Source: Tetragonia tetragonoides
Taxonomy: Eukaryota > Streptophyta > Magnoliopsida > Caryophyllales > Aizoaceae
Direction: 5' to 3'
Length of the DNA stretch: 64,000 nt
Assembly: GCA_038025085.1 (NCBI GenBank)
Contig: CM076154.1
Location: 14,420,001-14,484,000 of the forward strand
Both the position numbers and the translations under genes were made by a program. The notes beneath the pieces are model-generated. The model was given only the letters and a program-made list of their open reading frames with translations. It was not told the origin of the DNA and ran no database searches. Within the stretch, counting starts at the first letter, position 1, and every line of letters starts with the position of its first letter. Below are positions 24,997 to 38,200 of the stretch, piece after piece.

Positions 24997-25407
24997 CATT
25001 AAGTAATTTTTCCCTCTAAAATTGCCTTCAACTATTTAAATTTCTTATTATTTGTGTTTAATTTTTTATGTACCTTGAATTAAGGTAGAAGTTGATTGAA
25101 ATTTTGAAAATGTCATATTTACATTTCTATATTTTAAAAACTAAACATATTATTTAAGTTAAAAGTATTAAATGAACAAATTTTAAGTAGCTGAAAATGA
25201 ATTTAGTTTTAACAAATTACTTAAGTTAATTTTTCTTTGTTTGAGTTCATATGTATTAATTTTAAATTTAGGTTTTCATAAATAACATAAATGACCTGAC
25301 AATAGTGTTTTATCGTATGTTAATAATATTATCATATCCAAAACCCCAAATTGATAGCGAACAATATTGAGATTGAGTCGTAGGAAGTGAAATAGAAAGT
25401 TGTTCAA

Positions 25408-25429
25408 TGCATTATTATTATTATTGTTG

Positions 25430-25461
<32 letters not shown>

Positions 25462-25636
25462 GGTGTTGGTGTTGGTGGTGTTGTTGTTGCTGCTGCTGCT
25501 GCTCCTGCTCCTGCTCCTGCTCCTCCTACTACTACTCCTGCTCCTGCTACTACTACTACTACCACTTGGACCGGAATCGTTTGTGTTTGACTCGTGGTAG
25601 TATGTTGTTTCTACACAAGAGTGTGTTGTTGTTGTT

Positions 25637-25729
<93 letters not shown>

Positions 25730-25735
25730 ATTATT
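25408..25735. repeat. Compound trinucleotide microsatellite
   Basis: On the plus strand, (ATT)n passes into (GTT)n, (GGT)n, (GCT)n, (CCT)n and (ACT)n. A short unique segment follows (about 25560-25620), then a pure (GTT)n tract of ~105 bp to 25735. Open frames here (poly-Leu, poly-Cys, poly-Asn) are artefacts of the repeat. Confidence 0.95.
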
Positions 25736-25740
25736 ATAAC

Positions 25741-27769
25741 CTAATAGCATTTTATTAGCATTCCATCGTGCATCAGCACCTCATACAACTCTGGTAAATA
25801 TCCATATATATTTGGCTGCAAACCACTCAAATCCCAATTAGTTGAAAATACTTTAATAAATCACAAAATTATTCAATTTTTAGCAACATGCATTCTCTCT
25901 CCACATGTCAAATACCATGCCACCGAGTCCACACCAAGCATATATTGTACTACAACATTGAATCAATTAAACAAAATCAATAATACTTAATAAAATTGAT
26001 TGTACATATATCACTTTAGTTACTACAGAACAAATGAGCCAACTACTTCTACGAAAAATATTTCATTTATAACTTACAATCAACCATTTTAGAGAGAGTG
26101 TAAGATAAGTTAGGCAATATATTACCCTCCAAATAACATGGATAAACACTAGCAACTTTCTAGGATCGGGTTAATTAACCTAATCGTTTTAGGGACAACA
26201 CATAGTAATCAAGATTAGAGTATTTGAAACTAAAATATACAGATATATGTTACGAAATCCAAATTAGAGTAAACCAAACAAATACTAATATTATTATCAT
26301 ACTATACACTAACTTTCAAAATATTGCACAAATCACTTTCCAATTAACTTTGAAGATGGTGTAGTTTCTTTGAAAGGTGCACTGATGTCAAGATCATGGG
26401 CAAAAACAATCATGATGATCGAACACTGATGCAATCATGTGAAGATGAGTGATGATTATCATGATCAATAACTAACAACTCATTCAATTTATTTTTTTTT
26501 TACAAAATTAAGGAGAGATAGTAAGGAATAATCTTGTAGATGAAATATAAAAACAAATAATAATAACATTAACTCAATCGAGTAAAGTAACCTTAATAAC
26601 AAGGAGAACGAAAAACAATGGTGGAAGACAAATCATGTGGGCAATTGTTAATATGATCATATGATTTATTGAGTTAGTTATATGTGCTAGTGTATAGTGT
26701 AGAAATAATAGTGAAGCAAATATCAAGGATGGTGACATGTGCTAGCATTGGGGAGTTGCGATAACCGATAATGATCGGTGTTGGTAAAATGAGTTGCCAT
26801 ATAGGTAAACCAGTGCGAAAATGTGTGAGTTTGAAAGAAAGAATGCTCAATTTGAGATTATGAAAACTATTTATTAAACACATAGGATTTTGTGCACATC
26901 TCCTTCTAATACAGAGTTAAAAAAAATATTATTAATATTAATACATTTCTTTGTCCAATTTAAAAATTGAAAACTAGTATAAAAGAACATCTCACTAATT
27001 AAAAGTTTATACTCCCATACAATATTCGTTCCCAGTCAACAAATATAGTCGTGAATTAGTAAAACAAAACATTTATATTATTTCAAACCAAACTAAAACA
27101 CCCAATTAACAAGCAAGAAATAAATGAAAATTATTGACTTTTATTTCATGAAACTATATAAAAGTATTCGTTATTACATAGAGAGAGGGCATGTATACTT
27201 CAACTGACACGATTTGAGGTTTGGAGTGGGATGAAGTTAGCTTAAATATGACGTTTACTAGGTCCATACGATATTTTTTTTAGGGGTAGTGAGGCCCATA
27301 AGATTATTATACACGTTTGTATTAAACTTTGGCAAATACCACATTAATATTATTATGATTCTTATTGTTATTATTTAATGTAATTATTCACATAAGTTCA
27401 GTTGATTTATGTTTAGTTCACTTAAATGGAATCCAATGTTAAATCTCAAAGAACACACTCTAATTTGTTTAATTTTTTTTAGGAAATGAATCACTTCTTC
27501 TTTTTTTTTAACGAAAAATAACAGCAACAATGCACTACTCTTCTACTTGTATATTGATAGTATCTTTGTGAATCAAAGTAACGATAAGGCCCGGGAACAC
27601 ACCCTCCCAAAACCAATAACTAACTTTCCAAGGCTCATAACAGGCTAGCCCATGGGCAAGTGGGCAACCTATTACAATCCCTACAAACATGCACAAAAGA
27701 AATAGAACTAAACTGCCTTGCAACATCCAAAATGCCATCAACCTAAAAGACGCACATCCATCTAGAGTT
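25741..27769. other. AT-rich intergenic DNA, nothing recognised
   Basis: Only short ORFs without family resemblance are present, and I see no splice-consistent gene. A segment near 27390-27465 (CAGTTGATTTATGTTTAGTTCAC leading to AAAGAACACACTCTAA) resembles one end of the Tourist-like repeats elsewhere in the window but has no clear partner. Confidence 0.5.
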
Positions 27770-29745
27770 TCCTTGTTTATTTAAAGTGTAATAAGAACTT
27801 TGCAATTGCTCTCAACTACGATCTTAATCATCTATTGTAACGCATCAATCTGCAGGGCATTGATTGTTGCCTTTGCCTTAGCCACGAGAGGGGACCAAGC
27901 TGTCATAAACAGTTCAATAACACCCAATAGACCATTCCCCAAGAAATCCCGACAAATAATATCAAAACCTGTATCTCACTCCTCGAACACTGCAACATCA
28001 AAATTGATTTTCACGAAATTCACTAATGGAGGCGTCCAATGCACAGGAAAACAATCGAACCGCCTTCCTTATTTCCTTCACTATCTTTTCCTGCCCAAAT
28101 CTCATTAAGAAATTTAGCAATGACATTCACTATCTCCTTTGTCTTCCATCCTCGGACCTCGAACACCCAGTTGCGTATTATTTTGGGATTTTTGTTTTTA
28201 TAAAATAAAGCAATAAAGATAATCAAGATAACTCCGCTCTAAAGTCGCAACACCAAGCAATAAAGATAATCTTGATGCTCATATGCATCACACCCACTTG
28301 TTTCTTGCCCCAAAATGGCCCATTATAGGCTATAGCGAGAGGAACAAGGCAAATTGCTTCACATGCATTTTATTTTCTGTCTATTCCATGCACTCACGCA
28401 CTGAATAACTCGTCCTACCCCTTGATCATCGGTAGATCACTAAGGGCTCGTTCTTTTCAACTAGTAACTGCTAACGGGTAATTGGGAGAAATTGGACTAA
28501 ATTGGGCAAAATTGGTGAAAAGTGAAATATCTAACTGGTAACTGGGAGAAACTGGTAAAAACTAGGAGAAATTGGGTCAAACTAGGGGAAATTGGGAGAA
28601 ACTGAAAATTTTGGAATTTGATTATTTTCTTAATAATAATAATTATTATTATTATAAAAATAATAAAATATTAAGAATAATAATAATTTCATTAAAAATA
28701 ATAATAAAATTTTTAATGATAATAATAACAATAAAATAAAATAAAAGTACATTAATAAAAAAATTAAATAGTAACAAAAATATTATTAATAAATATTTTA
28801 TTATTATTATTATTATTGTTATTATTTTTATTATTATATTATTCTTATTATGACAAGGACTTTTTATTCATGCTTAAATACAAAGTCAATGCATATATTT
28901 ATTTTTATATTTTGATTAAATATATTTTATATATTAAATTATTATGTTTAATGTGTCAAAATATTAAACTGGGAAAAATTGGAGAAAATTGGACAAAACT
29001 GGGTCAAATTGGGTAAAACTGGGGGAAATTGGGCAAAACTGGGAAAATTTGTATTTTGTAACTGGTAACTGGACAAAACTACAAAACTAGACAAAATTGG
29101 CAAAATTGGAAACCAGTTGAAAAGAACATGCCCTAAGTTTAAATACTTCATTGGCAATAACGCAGTCGCGCAAACATATATCCCTAACTCCATATTGCAG
29201 TCACAAATTGGACAGCTTACTGGAATTTGTAGCTACAAGTCTTTGGTTGGAAGAGCATCGTGACAAGCTCTCCAAGCAAACAATTTAATCTTGGGATTAA
29301 TATCAGACCTCCAGATCGAGTTTCATATCTCCCTCCCATTGTTCGACGTTCCAACTAAGTCCTCTGCTTTTTCAGAATTGACTATTGCTTTATCTGCTGT
29401 TCTGCCAGAATAATCACTCATCTTCTCATGGTGTTAAGGCAAAACGTCCACGGGCATTCGTACACTTATTGGAATGGTAGCAATCATCTCAACTTCAAGT
29501 GGTAAGAAATATGTATTTACAGCCACCATATTCCAGCATTGTAGATAAGGAATGATGAGTTATTTTACCATATGATCGCCTCACGTGATCCTTGGGGTGA
29601 TATGACAGTAAATTTGCTGTTGCTTGGAATCCATGGGTCCTTTCAAACCTTAATCGTCTCGCCATTACTAACCTGCCAACTCATCCCTTTCTGCACCATC
29701 CATCTCGTCCCAAATTGCTCCACCACGTGTAGCTCGACTTAATTC
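27770..29745 (-). pseudogene. Decayed LINE: RT C-terminus, zf-RVT and RNase H remnants
   Basis: Minus-strand conceptual translation shows, in the expected order, a WQVSNGETIKV/KDPWIPS segment (about 29680-29610), a zinc-binding RT-associated region with PKIKLFAWRACHDALPTKDL and CPIC (about 29300-29200), and an RNase H-like segment with VKINFDVAVFEE, AKAKATINALQ and VVESNCKVLI (about 28030-27790). This order is typical of the 3' half of plant non-LTR elements with an RNase H domain. Many stops interrupt it (for example TGA after KV, TAG after LPTKDL), so it is a relic. A Tourist-like MITE (28444-29133) splits the zf-RVT and RNase H parts. Confidence 0.7.
28444..29133. mobile_element. Tourist-like MITE, copy 2, with TAA duplication
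   Basis: This 690-bp element has termini GGGCTCGTTCTTTTCAACT and, inverted, GGGCATGTTCTTTTCAACT. It is flanked on both sides by TAA (28441-28443 and 29134-29136), the 3-bp target duplication expected of PIF/Harbinger. AACTGGGAGAAATTGG-type repeats flank a degenerate AAT/ATT core. It shares structure and the TGACAAGGACTTTT block with 22208-22935 and sits in the LINE relic. Confidence 0.8.
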
Positions 29746-29884
29746 CTACATGCGGCTCAAGGAAAGACGAAGTAGGATAATAACGAGTTTTAAGAACTTT
29801 CACTACCAAACTGTCAGAGTTTTTAATAAGATGCCAACCTTAACAAATCTCGGAACCCCAAACTTCCTTCCTTTTATTATAACA

Positions 29885-30494
29885 CGATTGACCGAATTGG
29901 TATACTTAGTGAGACACCCGCGACAAGTTGGTATATTTTTTTACCTCCGGCGACATTAGGATATATTTAGTGACTATTTTTGACACTTAGACTCATTTAT
30001 TTCAATTTTAGTGGGAATCTTCGGTATCCTTGTTATTTATTGTTTTTTGCCTAATTATTTTCTTTTGTTTCTTTTTGTTAAATCATTTTTTTTTCTCCCC
30101 ACCTCTCATTATTTATTTCTTCATTTATTACCCAACCCTCCTTTTATTTGATGGATTGAACAAATTTATCCCCAATTTCCTTCAAATTCGAGCTCCCTGA
30201 TTTTATTTTCCTCAATTTAGTAAACCCTAATTTTGTGTAAGGGGAAGCAATGTATTTGGGAGTTTGGGGTTAAATACAATAAAATGAAAAAGGGTGAAAA
30301 ATGGGAAAATAATTAAGAAAATAAAAAAATATCGCAATAAAAAAAATGAGATCTGACCAAAATACTCACTTAAACTCAAATAATGGGTCCAAGTGCCAAA
30401 ATCAGCCACTAAATATACCCTAATGTCGCCGGAGTTAAAAAAATATACCAACTTGTCGCGGGTGTCTCACTAAATATACCAATTTGGTCAATCG
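29885..30494. mobile_element. Element with ~110-bp terminal inverted repeats
   Basis: The left arm 29885-29996 and right arm 30383-30494 are reverse complements at roughly 90% identity, with exact blocks such as TTAGTGAGACACCCGCGACA and CTCCGGCGACATTAGG. About 390 bp of non-coding, AT-rich DNA separates the arms. The long TIRs suggest a non-autonomous Mutator-type or foldback element. No target-site duplication was found, so the class is uncertain. Confidence 0.7.
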
Positions 30495-31679
30495 GAGCAT
30501 CTTTTTCCATAATATATCAATTATATTTTCTGCTCTGTCTATTTTTAACCCACCTAAACTGAACAATCAAAGACCAAAACTACCTGCAAAAGGTTTTTTG
30601 GATATTAAAAATAAGGAAAGGAATCACACTAAGATCACTACTCCACCATAATATCCATGTGAATATGTGATTATTCCAAAAATAAAATAAAAATAAAAAA
30701 AACTAAAAAAGAAAGAAAATAACAAGAAAAGAAAGAAAAAGAGTTTTTTTTTTCTTTTCTTTTTGGGTTTTTTTTCTTCTCTTTTTGGGTTTTTGTTTAC
30801 CTCCGTCAGATAAAGTCTCCCTCTTCGTTCAAGTCTTGACGAACAAACACAAACAACAAACACAAACACAAAACACTTCTGCAATTTCCCTTTCAATTCA
30901 ATTTAAAGCCAAACCCAAACAAGAGAGAGAAACAAAGAGAGAGAAAGAGAAACCCCTAAAAAAACAAAACCCTAGTTCTTGATTTCTCAATCTTTAACTC
31001 TCAATTATATTGTGCATCTTGTTTCGCTAAACCCTAATTTCAATCTTCTTGGTTTAATTTCGACATTCCATTAATCAATCAAAAATTGAGCTTACAATTC
31101 GGTCAAAACACTCATATATAGCTGAAATTTATATTCAACTCACATTTGCGCATAACTTCAATGCAATAGTCTCTCTATCTCTCACTCTCACCGCCATCAA
31201 GGCCACACCACCACTGCCGACGACGCTCCGGGTTTGATAAGTTTTAGGAGTTCAAAGCACGCGTACTGAGCGAGAGGTAAGCATTTCGCGTTTTAGACGC
31301 CATTCATTTCTAGGTTTCTGATTCATTTGGGTCATATGGGTTTTGTTGTGCGAAAATTGCGACCCAGTGATTTTGGTTCAGTTTAGGTTTTGGTGTGTTT
31401 TCAATTTAGGGTTTTAACCTTTGGTGGAGATCTTGTGATTATGTTTAATTAAGTATGAAATTAGGGTTTCAAATTATTTTGATTGTGTTGTGCAATTTCT
31501 GAATTGAATTACTCATTCCTGCTCTTGAAATTAGGTCTAAAATTTGGGTATTTCTGCAATTAGAGTTACTCATTTGTTGGTTTTGGTTTATGATTGAAGC
31601 TCATATATAGCTGAAATTTATAGTGAGATATATCGAAATACTACCTTTTCGATTAACGCCTCAAAATTAGAGAGAGAAA
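30495..31679 (+). promoter_or_regulatory. Promoter and 5' leader region of the Alfin-like gene
   Basis: This runs from the previous repeat to the Alfin-like ATG. A purine-rich stretch (30700-30760) is followed by CT/CA-rich DNA with ACCCTA motifs (30900-31060) and a CT-rich leader-like segment (31165-31200). A GAGAG-GTAAGC donor at 31272-31280 suggests a 5' UTR intron ending before ~31650. A 23-bp sequence (CTCATATATAGCTGAAATTT plus ATA) occurs twice, at 31111-31133 and 31600-31622. Confidence 0.5.
31131..31172 (+). repeat. 42-bp sequence repeated downstream of the Alfin-like gene
   Basis: The 42 bp starting ATATTCAACTCACATTTGCG is identical to 45170-45211 in the same orientation. The two copies bracket the whole Alfin-like gene, 14 kb apart. 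The first copy overlaps the last 3 bp of the 23-bp direct repeat at 31111-31133. Confidence 0.9.
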
Positions 31680-34600
31680 ATGGAAGGAATGCCTCAGAAT
31701 ACACCTAAAACGGTGGAGGAAGTTTTCAATGACTTCAAAGGTAGACGTGCTGGTTTGATTAAGGCTCTCACTAACGGTATATTTTCTTTCCCTACGAGAC
31801 TTTAATTTGTTATATATTTTGTTTTTTGGGTGTTAATTTGACTGACTTATGTTTGGTTGTCTTGTGTTTATTTTTTTGGTGGGTTGCAGACGTTGAGAAA
31901 TTCTTTCAGAAATGTGATCCTGGTGAGTATTTTATATCACTCATATATTTGCTCTTTTAGCTGGATATTGTTAGAATTGATTATTTTGTCTTTGGTTGAG
32001 AGTGAAAAATATTTTGGAATAATTTTATTGCTTACTGGGTTGTCTTTTTATCAATTTGATCATAGTTCTGTGACTGAATTGTTTGTTTATGTGTTGTTTG
32101 TTGTTTTAAGAGGCATTGAGACACTATGGAAGAGTTTTTATCTGTCTTGGTGTTCATGTCCACAAATTAAGTTGTGGGTTTATGTTGGATGTTTCAGTTA
32201 ATATATCTAATTGCTTGTTGCTATGGGATATACACTATGTTGGGTGCTGTAGCTTATTAAAGAAGCTGTAGTCAACTATTATTGTGTTTTCCCTAAAAAA
32301 TATAGTGGGTTTAGGTCGTGGGTTGAATGTCATGACGAAGGTCATGGCTTCAATTCCCACTATAGCCCTCTTTGCTAATCTTGTTGTTTGCTTGTCCGGT
32401 GCATGTGGTTTACATTCGGGGTGTATCCAGTGCATACTCAAAGAGTAGTGACTGCCGTTTTCTTGTAGCCCAGAAAAAAAAAGTTAGTCTATTTTGTTCT
32501 ACTTTGCAAGTGTTCAAAGTTATATCCTTTTCTTTGTAGGTTTCGGGGGGTGATTTTCTTGTTGAGCTTCCTTGACTCAATTTTCTTTTTTCAATTTCCA
32601 TGTGCCCCTTTCTCAGTTTTCTTTATCACAAAAACTCCTGTGAGGTGGCCTCATGAGTGAGTGTGATCCCTGTGAGCAAAAAGTGATATCACCGTATATG
32701 AAAAATGATTCTTCGAGACATAAAAGTGATGCCTCATAAGAAAATTTACCTTTGTTTATTTGCTGGCTTTTGACTTTTCATCTTGCTAAGGTCATTGATA
32801 CAACATTCTAAGTTTATTGAGAAGTAGATGGTCATATGTTTACACTAGGAGGCACAACTGGGTTGCTATTCTAATTATTTGTTCTATGAGTTCAAGCCCC
32901 TGATTATTGATTATAGCAATAAATGTTTTATTACGTATGATTATTAAATTGAATCAATCAATATCTGGAGAATAAAGCTGTGATGTCAGGTCTATCATAT
33001 CCATGGTCTCATGGTCAGGTTACAGATATCCCCAATGTCATTTTTTAAGTACATACATTTCTAGTATGTACATCTTGTTGAATTGGGTTCCACCATCACC
33101 AACCTAGTTAGTTGTTCTTGTCGTTGACAAAGCTAGTATAATACTTACCTGATAGAGATGATCCATATGACCACGTGCTTGTCTCGATTTCTGATAATCC
33201 TGGAATGATATTACATGGGATATTCCACCTGCATCTCACACTAAAAACTTCAGGCCAATTGGATTGATTACAACATTGGGGATCGTAATTGGGGTTACAT
33301 GGAAATATTTTTTTTTTCCTGTCATATATTTACATCTTTTCTATATGATACTTGGCACATGGACCTGATAGATTTATAAAGCTAAGCATATGTTGACATG
33401 TCAATTGAGGTGCGAAATCCTCTAACTTTCTGTGTTTCAATGATGTTCATCTGAGAGAAATTCCTCGACATGGAAGAAAGTTTTAGTTTTGGTATTGAAT
33501 TAGAATGGAGAGGGAGTAAGATAGCAGGAAGTCAATGCTCATAGTCTTCCAATATATGACATAAGCATGTTGCCTAGGTTTCATCATGCAACTAAACATG
33601 GGTCCTAATATAAGTTGATTGTTGAACGTTATTGAACTTTATGTATAAATCCAATTCTCCAAAATTTTCGAAGAAATGCTACGAGGAGATCAATTGGGCA
33701 GTGGCAGGCTATGACTTGTATTTGCTAGACATGCTTCCACACATATGCTGAAAGAGGTGCATTGTTTGAAGAATGTACATGGCTTAAACATGTGTCATTA
33801 GATATAGTATAAGATTTCCAACTTATTAAATGAGTGTAGTTTCTCAAAATACACTAGCTCTTATCCTTGTCATATGATTTTCAATTATGCTTTATAAGGA
33901 TCTAGAAAGTTTAAAATTAAACAAATGGCTTCAACAGGCTATATCATGTAAAAATGTTTTAGTTGTTGACTTGTTAGCAGCAATATTTTGTCTCCAAATT
34001 CCATTGTGATAATATACTATTTTGTGAGCTCTATAATCTGAGCAAGGGGCTTTGGTTTAATTTTGCTCTTCTATAGTTCGGAAGAGCACCTCTTATCTAT
34101 AATGTTTTGGGGATGGAGTGGTTTCCTTTTCAATTGGGAGGGTGTGTGTGTGTGTGTTGTGGGGGGGGGGGGTTGTGGAGGTAGGATTTAGGGTGTATTA
34201 TTTGTAAATTACTCTGTCAAATTTAAGTTCAGCTTAGTTCAACAACATACTTTTTCTCTCACATATTACTGTCATACCGGATTAGTTTAGGTAAGGTAAG
34301 TTAAGTAAACATTAGGAAAGGTAAGTTCAGTCAGCAGGTAACATCAGTTGAAAAGAACACAGCATTAATGTGTGAAGATGAATAGTAAGGTTGGAGGAAA
34401 ATATTTTCAACTTACTCAGTCAAATTTAAGTTAGACTTAGTTCAACAACATACTTGTTCTCTCACATATTACTATCATACGTGGTCAGTTTAGGTAAGGT
34501 GAGTTAAGTGAAGTTTAGGATTAAGTTCAAGTCAGTTAATTCAGCTGAAAAGAACACACCTTTAGTTTGTGAAGATGAATAGTAAGGTTGGAGGAAAGTT

Positions 34601-35173
34601 AAGAATACATTTAATCTTAACTATGATGGAAGAGTAGTCAATGATAATTATTCCTTTTGGGGATGATTGTTGAATTGGGGCAACTTGTAATACTTTAATG
34701 AAGAATTTACTTTTGTTCTTAATGCTTTGGTATGTAGAGAAGTAGGTCTGCAGAATTAACGCTTTCTGGATGGTTATTCAGGAATTAACATAGTTATGTT
34801 GATGTTCCTTGGGAACAAATGTCCTATTTTCATGTAAAGTATTAGGCTAAAGATGTCAAATGCGCCCGCGGCCCCACAGTCCTACAGCCATGCTATTTAA
34901 GTATGGACATCTGAGAAATATGCAAGACAAAATTGCCTTTTCATAATAGAAGAAATCTTGAATACGCAGATTGGGGTTTAAATGGAGATACAATTGTGCT
35001 CTTCAAATTAGATTCTGGTGTTATATTATCTTGACTAAGTGAAATTTTGGCGTTTAGTCTAATCTTTAGTAGTACAGCTCTGTCTTCATCTATTATATGG
35101 CCCACTTGCATCTTACAGTTTTTGTCTTTTGTGTGTGTGTGTGTTTTAAAAATTGGCTTATGTGATGTTTGAG

Positions 35174-35222
<49 letters not shown>

Positions 35223-38200
35223 GTGTGTGTGTGTTGTTTGTATTCCTTATTTTTTTTTTTTTAGATAAGAAAAACCTTTTATTAATCAAATCGTGAAAGA
35301 ATACAAAATGGAGGATAAGGTACCCTCAAAATACAAGAATAAGAGTAGAGTATCTACAAATCATGCCAATGACGTTGAATGACCGTCAGAGGCACCCCCT
35401 TGAAGGCACCAGCCGCCTTCGCCCACAGGGAAGCCAGATAAACTATATGTTCCCAAACTATATCGGCACTCTTTCCCTTGTCAGAGAAAATCCTCGAGTT
35501 CCTCTCTAGCCAAGTGCACCAAAGAATAGCTAAACAGGCACACCGCCACAACATCCTACCCTCCTTCCCCCTCCGCATAGCAGTAAAACGCATCTGTAGG
35601 AATTGCCCCACAGTAGCAGGGCACACAAAAGGCTCCCCACACAACAGCCGATCCCACAGAGCCCTCGCAAAATTACACAATACAAACAAGTGCAAGCAAC
35701 TCTCTCCGTCCTGCCGACACATCACACACATGCTGGGAAGGAGACACATATGTGGCCTCCGCCGTTGCACCATATCACAAGTATTCACCTTACCTAGCAC
35801 CAAAGTCCACACAAAAGCACGAACCTTCAGAGGAACCTTGGACTTCCAAATATAAGAGGAAAGGGGAAAATGTGGAAATTGAGACGGAAGGCTAAGATGA
35901 TGGAGGAAGGACTTGGAAGAAAAAACCCCAGAGGAGTCCCCAATCCAAATCCTAGAATCGTCCCTAGGGACGAGAAACCTAGAGTGGAGGACACCCAGGA
36001 GGGAAACGAGTTCCTCCATTTCTATATCCCGGGGTGGTCGCCGAAAGTGAAGGTTCCAGGAACCACCAACCTCTGAGTAAAAATCAGCCACAGGTGCCCC
36101 ATGAAGAGAGGACAAACGAAAAACCCGCGGATATGTAGAAGAGAAAGCATTTTCCCCATTCCACACATCTTCCCAGAACCGAACCCGTTGACCATTACCC
36201 ACATTATACCTGACCAGGGGAAAGAATAAGGACGATACCTTGGAAACGAACTTCCAAGGGCAAGCATGGGAAATAGTTGAGCTGGCTCGGATGTCCCACC
36301 CATTATGGTGAAGGCCGTACTTGCTTCTGATAACTCGGTGCCATAGGGAGCCAGATTCTAGGGGAAAACGCCATAACCACTTACCCACTAGCGAAATGTT
36401 CTTGGACACCAACCTACCAAGACCCAAGCCCCCCTCAATTTTCGGCCGGCAAACATGGTCCCAACTAACCAAGTGATCCCTCTTACCCTCCCCAACCCCC
36501 GACCAAAGAAAGTCCCTCATCATCCTCTCAATCCTATTAGCTACCCCAACAGGAATTTTAAAAAGGGAAAGGTAGTAAAGAGGAATACTAGCTAGGCATG
36601 AATGCAAAATAGTGATCCTCCCCCCCAACGAGAAATATACCCCTTTCCAACCATCTAGACGCTTGGCCACCCTAGACACTACCAGTTCCCAAAAGGAAAC
36701 CGACCTGGGATTACCTCCGAGGGGCACCCCCAAATAAGTAAGCGGCCACTGCTGAACCTGACAACCCACTAGACCAGCCAAGGAAGTCAGAACAACCTCC
36801 CCCACGTTGACCCCCGCCAAACTACACTTAGACAAATTAATTCGCATCCCTGACACAACCTCAAAAACTTGTAAGAGCGTGAGTACCCTCTTAAAACCTT
36901 CGGCGTCGGCCGAAAGGAAAAGGATCGTATCATCGGCAAACTGCAGGTGGGAAACACAAACCCTTTCCCGACCCACCCTGAATCCTTCAACAAGCCCCCG
37001 CTCCACTCCCCTATCCAACATTCGGCCAAGGACATCAACGACTAGAGTGAAAAGGAAAGGGGACAGGGGGTCCCCCTGGCGCAAACCACGTGACGAAGTG
37101 AACCAGTCACGAGCCGCCCCATTAACAAGGACAGAAAAACTAGCGTTAGACAAACAACCCCTAATCCAGGAGCGCCAACGCCCCCCAAAGCCCTTCCTAT
37201 CTAGAACGCGATCCAAAAAACCCCAACTAACCCGGTCATAAGCTTTCTCAAAGTCCAACTTAAAAACAACCCCCGAGTCGTTATTCCGGCGAGCACCATC
37301 AACCACCTCATTAGCAACCAAAGCTGCGTCAATGATCTGGCGACCCTCCACAAAAGCTCTCTGGGCAGCCGAGATCGTCCCCGTCAAAACCGCCCCAAGT
37401 CTAATAGACAGGACCTTCGTCAAAATCTTATAGACACTGGTGACTAAACTAATAGGCCTAAAATCCCTCACCTTAATTGACCGGTCCTTCTTAGGGACAA
37501 GGGTGATAAAATTAGAGTTCATACTCTTCCCGACCACCCCTGTTTCATGAAACTCAGTAAAAACCCCCATCAGATCCTCCTTGATGACCTCCCAGCAATC
37601 CTGGTAATAGGCCATAGTGAATCCATCCGGCCCCGGGGATTTCTCACGATCCATCCCAAACACCGCAGCCCGTATCTCCTCTAACTCAAAAGGGCGCTCA
37701 AGCCAATCCCGAAGCAATGGCGTAATAGGTGACCACTCCACTCCCTCCAAAATCGGTCTATCAACCACTTCTTCCTTAAAAAGACCCTTGTAGAAAGCTG
37801 TAATCTCGTCACTAATCCTATTCACATCAGTCACACGCTCACCATCATCAGTCTCCAACTCCCGAACAAAACTCCTCCTCCGCTTCCCATTAACCACTTT
37901 AAAGAACAACCTAGAACTCACATCCCCCTCCTTCGCCCATCTCCCCTTCATCTTCTGACGCTGACTCTGCCTTTCCTTAAGCAAAACCTCCTCTAGCCTA
38001 TTCTTCAAATCAACACTCTTCCTCAGCAACTCCTCAACATGGCCCTCCTCGCTCAAGGCCCGATCCGTCACCAAAATCTCCTTAAGAATCTCCCCCTTTC
38101 GCACCCGCACATCTCCAAACGTCTCCTTATTCCAAACTTTCAAACGTTCCTTCACAAACCTCAACCTCCTCATGAAACAGTACCCCCTTCACCCCTCAAC

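Noticed and set aside
25400..25750. Open frames of poly-Leu, poly-Cys and poly-Asn on both strands
   Set aside because: These are pure products of the trinucleotide microsatellite, with no non-repetitive coding part.
35478..37241. Plus-strand frames of 64-144 residues within the LINE
   Set aside because: They are antisense shadows of the GC-rich LINE ORF2, which has clear RT motifs on the minus strand.
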